From: CBDCCT01 sp965214995
GTDB lineage: Bacteria; Deinococcota; Deinococci; Deinococcales; Trueperaceae
Assembly (NCBI GenBank): GCA_965214995.1
Contig: CBDCCT010000002.1
Coordinates: 4,402,001 to 4,466,000, forward strand
Length of the DNA stretch: 64,000 bases
Reading direction: 5' to 3'
Positions 58,120-64,000 of this stretch are shown here, one piece after another (position 1 is the stretch's first letter; every line of letters begins with the position of its first letter). Both the position numbers and the translations under genes were made by a program. Below the pieces are notes generated by a model. It did no database searches. It saw only the letters and a list, made by a program, of their open reading frames with translations, and had not been told where the DNA came from.

Positions 58120-58551
58120 ATGAGCATCCTTGGAGACCTCACCTCAGGCGACCCTCACCGCGTTTGGTCGGGAGCCCACGCCGTTCGGACGCTCCGGGAG
58201 CCCGAGGAACTGGCGCTGCTCGCAAGGAACATTGGCAAGATTCGGCGGCGCACGCGCGGGGTAGAACTCGGCGGCGCTTTCTACCCGAACGCGGGCCACC
58301 TGGAGTTCGCGCTCCAAAAGCTCGAGTTCATCCGCGACCACAAGGGCTGTCTCTGCCACCTCTACACCAAAAACACGTTTTACGACCCCCGAAGGGAGCA
58401 AGAAGCCGGTCACGTCAGGATTTTTCAGGAGGTGGTCTTGGCGCCTTATGAAGAAGATTATGTGTGCCGGTGTCTGTATTGCGGTCAAGGCTTCGAGGTC
58501 GAAAGGCGTGAATATCATTATCCGTGGTGGTCTTGGCGGTTTATCAGGTGA
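58120..58551 (+). CDS. Hypothetical cysteine-rich protein
   Basis: 143 residues, not recognised. Basic and aromatic-rich; two Cys pairs CLCHLYTK (near 87) and CRCLYCGQGFEVERREYH (near 122) could bind zinc or be redox-active. The N-terminus SILGDLTSGDPHRVWSGAHA then TLREPEELALLARNIGKIRR is helical. No signal peptide or membrane span. Divergent from the GNAT gene. TATATT lies about 18 bases before the ATG. A nucleic-acid or cofactor role is possible but unsupported. Confidence 0.65.
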   Translation: MSILGDLTSGDPHRVWSGAHAVRTLREPEELALLARNIGKIRRRTRGVELGGAFYPNAGHLEFALQKLEFIRDHKGCLCHLYTKNTFYDPRREQEAGHVRIFQEVVLAPYEEDYVCRCLYCGQGFEVERREYHYPWWSWRFIR

Positions 58552-58563
58552 ACGCGTGGCAAG

Positions 58564-58608
58564 TGCGCTCGAGCGAAATGGTGTCGGACATGCCGAACGC
58601 TAACAGAC
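58564..58608 (-). pseudogene. Remnant of a duplicated GNAT gene 5' end
   Basis: On the minus strand TGTTAG-(8)-ATGTCCGACACCATTTCGCT resembles the promoter and start of the GNAT gene at 57971 (TGTTAG-(9)-ATGTCCGTCACC, then TTTCGCTCGAGC). The reading (MSDTISLE) matches MSVTTLSLE and then ends in a stop within a few codons, inside the end of the 58120 gene. Confidence 0.5.
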
Positions 58609-58677
58609 GAACTCTCTTCAACGGTTTCGGCAACAGGAATCCGGCGCTGGCGCAATCATCTCCCGGAGCATCAAGGG

Positions 58678-58683
58678 TAGACT
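58678..58683 (+). promoter_or_regulatory. Leaderless-type -10 box for recF
   Basis: TAGACT ends 6 bases before GTG 58690. Confidence 0.45.
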
Positions 58684-58689
58684 GTTCGC

Positions 58690-59730
58690 GTGCTCCTGCG
58701 CTCCTTGTCGCAACTCCACTACCGCAACCTGCTCACGCCGCGGCTCGAGTTTTCGAACGGCATCAACGCGGTAGTCGGCGCGAACGCGGCGGGCAAGTCG
58801 AACCTGTTAGAGGCTGCCTACCTGAGCTGTAGCGGCGAATTGCCGGGGGGGAAAATCGCCGAAACGGTGCGTATCGGCGAGGAGGAAGGCTTTGTGGGGG
58901 CGAAGCTCGAGCGCGCCGACGGGGTAAGCACGGTTGAAATCGGCCTCGCGCCGGGGCGTAAGGTGATTCGCTTGGACGGTCAGTTCGTGCGCGCACTGGA
59001 ACTCGCTCGTGTTTCCGCCGCCGTGCTCATTACACCCGAGGACGCCGAGCTTGTTCACGGCTCGCCCTCGGGGCGGCGGGGCTATCTGGACACGCTGCTG
59101 GGCCGCATCTCGCTGCGCTACGCGCTCCTGCTGCGCGAGTATAATCGCGTGGTGGAGCAGCGCAACGCCGTATTACGGATGAACCCCAATGACCCTACCC
59201 TAGAGATTTGGTCCGAGCGTTTTGTCGAGGTGGGTTCCGAGGTGATGGCGTTGCGGCGGCGCGCGGTGGGGCGGGTGGACGATATCGCGCGGGAGACATA
59301 TGCGGACATCGCTGGAGATGGGAAGAGGCTCGAGGTGAGCTTGCAGCGTAACGACGAATCTTTGGGCGAGGCGCTCGAAGCCAGCGGTTTCGAGGAGCGG
59401 GCGCGGGGGGCGACGGTGGTGGGGCCGCACCGCGATGATTTGGTTCTTACGCTGGACGGTCACAGCGTGCAGGCTTACGGCTCGAGGGGCGAAGCGCGCA
59501 CGGCCGCGCTCGCCTTGCGCGTGGCCGAGTACCGGCTCTTGAGTGATAAACACAACGAGGCACCCGTGCTGCTTTTAGACGACTTCACCGCCGAACTCGA
59601 CGTAAACAGGCGCGCGTACCTGTTGAACCTCGCCGCCGCCACGCCCCAGGCGATTGTGAGCGGCACCGAGGCCCCGCCAAGGTGCGAAAAACGCTTCGAG
59701 GTGGCTGGAGGTCTAGTCCATGTCCTCTAG
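58690..59730 (+). CDS. recF: DNA replication and repair protein RecF
   Basis: SMC-like ATPase of the RecFOR pathway that helps load RecA at gaps. 346 residues: N-terminal LRSLSQLHYRNLLTPRLEFS, Walker A VVGANAAGKSNLLEAAYLS, the RecF block HGSPSGRRGYLDTLLGRISL, GPHRDDLVLTLDG, SRGEARTAALALRVAEYRLL (signature) and Walker B VLLLDDFTAELD. GTG start. Overlaps the DciA-like gene by 11 bases. It stands away from dnaA/dnaN, as in other Deinococcota. Confidence 0.94.
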   Translation: MLLRSLSQLHYRNLLTPRLEFSNGINAVVGANAAGKSNLLEAAYLSCSGELPGGKIAETVRIGEEEGFVGAKLERADGVSTVEIGLAPGRKVIRLDGQFVRALELARVSAAVLITPEDAELVHGSPSGRRGYLDTLLGRISLRYALLLREYNRVVEQRNAVLRMNPNDPTLEIWSERFVEVGSEVMALRRRAVGRVDDIARETYADIAGDGKRLEVSLQRNDESLGEALEASGFEERARGATVVGPHRDDLVLTLDGHSVQAYGSRGEARTAALALRVAEYRLLSDKHNEAPVLLLDDFTAELDVNRRAYLLNLAAATPQAIVSGTEAPPRCEKRFEVAGGLVHVL

Positions 59731-60553
59731 CTTCTCCGACCTGCTGGCCGAGGTGTTCCGGCGCGGCGGCATGAAGCGCGGCGTGAAGCGCGCCGAGGCG
59801 GTCCTGTTGTGGCCGCAGGTGGTCGGCGCGGAGGTCGCCAAATTCACCACCGCCAAGAGCTTGCAAGACGGCGTGCTTTTTGTGGAGGTGTCCGACAGCG
59901 AGACGGGGATGCACTTAACGTGGCAGCGGCAGCGGTTTTTGGCGGTTTACCGGAGCAAGTTCGGCGTCAAAGACGTGCGCGACATCCTTTTTAGGGTGGG
60001 GCGGCCCGTGGTGTTTGAAGAAGCGCCGCCCCCACCTGCGCAACCGCCTGTGGACCCCAAGGCGCTCTCAAAGCTGGCTCGAGACTTGGGCGCTTTAGAC
60101 CTGCCCGAGGCGCTTTCACAACCCGCGATGGGGGCCGCCAAGGCGATGCTCGCCTACCGCGCCCGCCGCGCGGCGGAGGGCTGGACGCCCTGCTTAGTCT
60201 GCGACACGCTCACCCCGGACGCGGGTCCTTGCGACACCTGCACCCGCTATGCAGAAGAGCCGAGGGTGCGGCGCGCGAGCCACCTTTTGGCGCTCAACCC
60301 CGCAGAGGATACGCCCCTGCTGAGCGACGAGGAGCGGGAGGTGGCGGTACATCTAGCGAAAACGTATCTCAATGAGAAGCTCCAAGAACTCCTCCCCCAG
60401 GTGCTCGCCGACCCCGCGTTCAAGCCGCACTTAGAGTCCGCCGCGCGCTGCTACCTGGCGCATATGCTCGGTAAAAGTACCGACAACGTTACAGATGAAG
60501 ATTTCGACCGGCTCGACCCGCGTGTGGCGCGGGCGTTAGGGAGATGGCGTTAA
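59720..60553 (+). CDS. DciA-like (DUF721) protein with zinc-ribbon-type Cys motif
   Basis: 277 residues. The N-terminal ~90 residues match the DUF721/DciA fold (FSDLLAEVFRRGGMKRGVKR, LLWPQVVGAEVAKFTTAKSL, TWQRQRFLAVYRSKFGVKDV), which in many bacteria recruits the replicative helicase DnaB. The middle has CLVCDTLTPDAGPCDTCTRY, a likely zinc ribbon, and the C-terminus is helical. recF-DUF721 pairing is common. The ATG lies inside the end of recF. Confidence 0.85.
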   Translation: MSSSFSDLLAEVFRRGGMKRGVKRAEAVLLWPQVVGAEVAKFTTAKSLQDGVLFVEVSDSETGMHLTWQRQRFLAVYRSKFGVKDVRDILFRVGRPVVFEEAPPPPAQPPVDPKALSKLARDLGALDLPEALSQPAMGAAKAMLAYRARRAAEGWTPCLVCDTLTPDAGPCDTCTRYAEEPRVRRASHLLALNPAEDTPLLSDEEREVAVHLAKTYLNEKLQELLPQVLADPAFKPHLESAARCYLAHMLGKSTDNVTDEDFDRLDPRVARALGRWR

Positions 60554-60572
60554 GAACGTTTTCAGGCAGAGC

Positions 60573-61085
60573 TTAAGAATCTCGGAATTCTATGTACAGG
60601 TACCAGTTGCCCTTCAAGTGCTTGTAGTGCGTTAGGCTCCCGTATCCGACATGGTTGAGCGCGTCGAGGTCTTTAGCCATTCGATTAGGATGAGGTGGTG
60701 CGAACAAATAGGCGTAGCCTTTGTACCCGTCTGGGCTTACCCATATATAGTTTTTACGCACAAGCTCCAAGTAGATGTTCGCCTCGCTACCACCACGCGC
60801 CCTGATGGTGTCTAAGTTGAGGTGCTTCATGAGCGCCCTGAAATTGCTCTCCGCTTCCGGTTCGTCAGCGCGGCGGCTATCTTCATAGTAGACGACGTTG
60901 CGCCCGAGATAATCTATGTCTGGTCGCGCCCGCAGTTGAGATACTAACTCGTTAAACGTGGCTTCGTTCTTCTCGAAGCGTCTCGTCATCGTCCTGTCGC
61001 TCGGATACTCTCGCAAGACACCCAAAAGGAAAAGGGGCAAGCACAAGAGAAGAACAAGCGAGAAGAGGATGAAGTAGCGTTTCAC
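60573..61085 (-). CDS. Exported or membrane-anchored protein of unknown function
   Basis: 170 residues; N-terminal hydrophobic segment RYFILFSLVLLLCLPLFLLG (signal peptide or anchor), then a soluble region with charged and aromatic stretches (MTRRFEKNEATFNELVSQLR; YIWVSPDGYKGYAYLFAPPH; LKGNWYLYIEFRDS). No family recognised. Less GC-rich than its neighbours. GTG 61085 has TAAAAT 6 bases upstream. Convergent with the DciA-like gene. Confidence 0.65.
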   Translation of the reverse strand: MKRYFILFSLVLLLCLPLFLLGVLREYPSDRTMTRRFEKNEATFNELVSQLRARPDIDYLGRNVVYYEDSRRADEPEAESNFRALMKHLNLDTIRARGGSEANIYLELVRKNYIWVSPDGYKGYAYLFAPPHPNRMAKDLDALNHVGYGSLTHYKHLKGNWYLYIEFRDS

Positions 61086-61091
61086 GGGTTC

Positions 61092-61097
61092 ATTTTA
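61092..61097 (-). promoter_or_regulatory. Leaderless-type -10 box for the 170-aa exported protein
   Basis: Minus-strand TAAAAT ends 6 bases before GTG 61085. Confidence 0.5.
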
Positions 61098-61236
61098 GGC
61101 GAGTTGGCATGTATAGGCTTTGAAAAGCGTTACCTGTCACATTGACTTCTTTGAAGCTCGAGCCCCCCACCAACCCGTCTCGTCTCGCGTACCCGTCATC
61201 CCAGCCTTAAAACCTCGACTGGGTTTTAGCGAAACT

Positions 61237-61264
61237 TTGACCCGACCCGCTCGAGGCGTATACT
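61237..61264 (+). promoter_or_regulatory. Promoter of the 61300-gpmI operon
   Basis: TTGACC (61237-61242), 16-base spacer, TATACT (61259-61264); AAGGAG at 61289-61294 precedes ATG 61300. The best conventional promoter in the window. Confidence 0.7.
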
Positions 61265-61299
61265 CTGGCAAGTTGTGAAACACTCATTAAGGAGCCCAC

Positions 61300-61839
61300 A
61301 TGGCCCAAATCGTCCTTCCCTTTACCGAACTTGTCGACGTGGCGCGGGGCGCGCGGCCCTTTCCCAAGGCGCTCGAGTCGCTGCGCTGCGAGGGTGACAC
61401 AATATACGTCACCGTCAACCCCGAGGCGTCGCTGCCGGGCTTTCTCAGGGCGGTCTCGCCCAAGGTCAACGTCGCCTTGCAGTACCGCGACTTCACAGAC
61501 GGGAGAGCGCGCTTTTCTTTAAGGACGAGCGTGTTTTCACTCTCGGCCACCCGCGTCATCAAGCTCTTGCTAGGTGTGTTCGCGCTCCCCAGCATGAAAG
61601 GCATCACCATCTTAGCGCCCAAAAATCCGCAGGAGCCGCCGGAGATTCTGCTTGACCTCAACAAAATCATCCGCGAGCGTGTGGAGGGGGTGGAGGTGCG
61701 GGAGTTTTACCTTTATAACGGTGAATTTATCGTGGTGGCGCAGATTGAAGGCTTTAAGCTTTTAGAGGAACCTGCCGCATCCACCGCGACATCCACCGGA
61801 ACGTCCGCTGGCGCGACCGGCACTCGAGCAACATCGTGA
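61300..61839 (+). CDS. Cytoplasmic protein of unknown function, coupled to gpmI
   Basis: 179 residues; not recognised. No signal peptide. Begins AQIVLPFTELVDVARGARPF; the core has alternating strands (DTIYVTVNPEASLPGFLRAV, VNVALQYRDFTDGRARFSLR) and KIIRERVEGVEVREFYLYNG; the last ~25 residues are a low-complexity Thr/Ser/Ala tail (STATSTGTSAGATGTRATS). The stop lies within the gpmI start overlap, so the two are co-translated. Possibly a regulatory partner for glycolysis or envelope work; no evidence for either. Confidence 0.65.
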   Translation: MAQIVLPFTELVDVARGARPFPKALESLRCEGDTIYVTVNPEASLPGFLRAVSPKVNVALQYRDFTDGRARFSLRTSVFSLSATRVIKLLLGVFALPSMKGITILAPKNPQEPPEILLDLNKIIRERVEGVEVREFYLYNGEFIVVAQIEGFKLLEEPAASTATSTGTSAGATGTRATS

Positions 61840-63389
61840 CCCAGAGAAACCCTGCGTCGCCCGTGGCGCTCATCATCTTAGACGGCTTCGGCCTCGCGCC
61901 GGAGGGTCCGGGCAACGCCGTGGCCTTGGCCGACACGCCCAATTTTGACCGCTACTGGCGCGACTATCCGCACACGCAACTCGAGGCGTCGGGCCGCGCG
62001 GTGGGGCTGCCGGAGGGGCAAATCGGCAACTCGGAGGTGGGGCACATGAATTTAGGCGCGGGGCGGGTGGTGATGCAGAAGCAGACCTATATCCAGTCGC
62101 TCATCGACAGCGGCGATTTTGCTAAAAATGAGGTGCTGGGGGAGGTTCTGGGGGGTTGCAAGGGCAACACGCTGCACTTTATGGGTCTGGTGAGCGACGG
62201 CGGGGTGCATAGCGACTTGGCGCATCTGTACGCGCTGCTCGAGCTCGCCAGCCGCAACACCGACTGCAAGGTGGCGCTGCACGTTTTCACCGACGGGCGC
62301 GACGTGGGTCCCTCGACGGCGATTCGCTTTATGGAGGAGTTGACGGGCAACTTGAACGAACTGCCGGGGGCGCGCGTCGCCTCGGTGAGCGGGCGCTACT
62401 ACGCGATGGACCGCGACAAACGCTGGGACCGCACCCAGCGCGCTTATGACGCGATTGTGTGTGGGGAGAGTGGATTTACCGCGAAGAGCGGCGAGGAGGC
62501 GGTGCAGAGAGCCTACAACCGCGGCGAGACGGACGAGTTCATCCAGCCTACCGTCGTCGTTGACGAGGCGGGAGAGGCCACGACGGTTAGGGACGGCGAC
62601 GGGATTTTCTTCTTCAACTTCCGCTCGGACCGCGCGCGGCAACTCAGCTACGCGCTGCTGAATGAAGATTTTGACTTTTTCGCGCGCTGCCGCGTCCTCA
62701 AAAACATCTCCTACGCCTCGATGATGGCCTACGCCGAGGACATCGCCGCGCCCGCCGCCTTTCGGTTGCCCGAGGTGACGAATCCTTTGGCCGAGGTGCT
62801 GTCGAACGCTGGCTTGAGCCAGCACCACACCGCGGAAACCGAAAAGTACCCGCACGTGACCTTCTTTTTCAACGCGCAGCGCGAGGACGCGCTACCGGGC
62901 GAGTCGCGCTATATGGAGCCCTCGCCCAGGGTGGCGACGTATGACCTGCAACCTGAGATGAGCGCCACGCCTCTCACCAATAAAGCACTCGAGCGGCTTA
63001 GAGACCATGACGACGACTTTATCCTGCTCAACTACGCCAACCCCGATATGGTCGGGCACACGGGCGTGTTGGAGGCCGCCATCAAGGCGTGCGAGGCGGC
63101 GGACAAAGAGCTAGGACGATTGGTGGGCGCGGTGCGAGAAAAAGGCGGCGCGGCGCTCATTCTGGCGGACCACGGCAACGCTGAGAAGATGATTGCCGAA
63201 GGTGGCGGCCCCCACACCGCGCACACGACCAACCCGGTGCCCTTTATTCTTGTCGCGGACGAATCTGTCACCAGAAACCTCAGACTGCGCTCCGGCGGGA
63301 TGCTGGGCGATGTAGCGCCGACGGTGCTCGAGCTTCTAAACGTTCCCAAGCCCGCCGAGATGACGGGGCGTTCGCTCCTGCACAGATAA
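61836..63389 (+). CDS. gpmI: 2,3-bisphosphoglycerate-independent phosphoglycerate mutase
   Basis: Interconverts 3- and 2-phosphoglycerate in glycolysis; alkaline phosphatase-fold enzyme. 517 residues. ALIILDGFGLAPEGPGNAVA (metal-binding Asp), GQIGNSEVGHMNLGAGRVVM with the phospho-Ser66, HVFTDGRDVGPSTAIRFMEE, FFNFRSDRARQLSYALLNED, LLNYANPDMVGHTGVLEAAI and LILADHGNAEKMI with metal His. GTG 61836 overlaps the previous stop by 4 bases. Confidence 0.95.
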   Translation: MTQRNPASPVALIILDGFGLAPEGPGNAVALADTPNFDRYWRDYPHTQLEASGRAVGLPEGQIGNSEVGHMNLGAGRVVMQKQTYIQSLIDSGDFAKNEVLGEVLGGCKGNTLHFMGLVSDGGVHSDLAHLYALLELASRNTDCKVALHVFTDGRDVGPSTAIRFMEELTGNLNELPGARVASVSGRYYAMDRDKRWDRTQRAYDAIVCGESGFTAKSGEEAVQRAYNRGETDEFIQPTVVVDEAGEATTVRDGDGIFFFNFRSDRARQLSYALLNEDFDFFARCRVLKNISYASMMAYAEDIAAPAAFRLPEVTNPLAEVLSNAGLSQHHTAETEKYPHVTFFFNAQREDALPGESRYMEPSPRVATYDLQPEMSATPLTNKALERLRDHDDDFILLNYANPDMVGHTGVLEAAIKACEAADKELGRLVGAVREKGGAALILADHGNAEKMIAEGGGPHTAHTTNPVPFILVADESVTRNLRLRSGGMLGDVAPTVLELLNVPKPAEMTGRSLLHR

Positions 63390-63531
63390 CGCGAAAAGGA
63401 CTCAAGCGTTCTTCAGCCCGGCTTACCTGCGAATACTGCCGTAACTGGGTTAGGGAGGGCCTAACGTTTGGCTCGAGCCTGAGCGGAATCTGTCCGTATC
63501 AGTAAAGAAACCGCTCCGGCAGAATCACCGT

Positions 63532-63558
63532 GACAAGGGCGTGAATCACGCCCTTGTC
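63532..63558. repeat. 27-bp perfect palindrome downstream of gpmI
   Basis: GACAAGGGCGTGA and TCACGCCCTTGTC around a single A: 13-bp perfect arms. No T-run follows on either side, so it is either a Rho-assisted stem-loop, a REP-like element or a protein site. It lies in the 216-base gap between convergent genes. Confidence 0.6.
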
Positions 63559-63605
63559 CGCCATGATGTCACACCCGCGCACTTGTAGGCAGCAATCCAA
63601 CGACG

Positions 63606-64000
<395 letters not shown>

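Overview
The window is high-GC DNA from a diderm bacterium. It is packed with genes and has short intergenic gaps. Gene content points to the Deinococcota, most likely a Truepera-like lineage: an Omp85/BamA assembly protein, PHP-domain PolX, type III pantothenate kinase, and a purine nucleoside phosphorylase-YggS-DivIVA string. Many start codons have a TAnnnT -10 box only 5-7 nt upstream, the leaderless arrangement well known in Deinococcus. This placement is an inference; no rRNA lies in the window. The palindrome CTCGAG is strikingly over-represented in all reading frames and in gaps.

Layout. 1-3.6 kb: 3' part of a coiled-coil protein with a Roadblock-like tail, then tsaE and tsaB. 3.8-14.4 kb: mreB, then a nearly gapless run of a frameshifted S55 (SpoIVB-type) peptidase, lpxD, lpxC, a Gfo/Idh oxidoreductase, fabZ, lpxA, an lpxB-like glycosyltransferase, an MsbA-like ABC exporter and a methyltransferase. 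This run is a lipid A-type envelope operon. 14.4-17.7 kb: an AT-rich gap with small ORFs, then serA plus a class V aminotransferase (serine synthesis). 17.7-21.6 kb: a frameshifted CPBP protease, a complete insertion sequence with an 8-bp target duplication, and a PolX that has lost its polymerase aspartates. 21.7-28.7 kb: small envelope proteins, a META-YbaY-MliC-COG3650 fusion, an HxlR regulator, an acyl-CoA dehydrogenase-like enzyme, coaX and dcd.

28.7-39.9 kb: a two-component system with an accessory exported protein, a TPR/degenerate-CPBP membrane protein, a metalloprotease-propeller-barrel fusion, a serine beta-lactamase-like hydrolase, and a four-gene cassette of an XRE regulator plus three paralogous membrane proteins. 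40-48.5 kb: an orphan Phd-type antitoxin, truB, ald, ruvA, an FMN-enzyme homologue with an altered active site, a secreted trypsin-like protease and natAB. 48.5-54.4 kb: xylA-xylB, a small conserved protein and bamA. 54.4-64 kb: purine nucleoside phosphorylase, yggS, divIVA, sufU, a GNAT protein, recF, a DciA-like protein, gpmI and the 3' end of an SLC13-type transporter.

Much of the window serves the cell envelope: lipid A synthesis and export, BamA, MreB, DivIVA, lysozyme-inhibitor domains and exported proteases. Three unrelated envelope proteins carry a TGG-rich linker encoded by similar DNA. No tRNA, rRNA, CRISPR array or phage was found.
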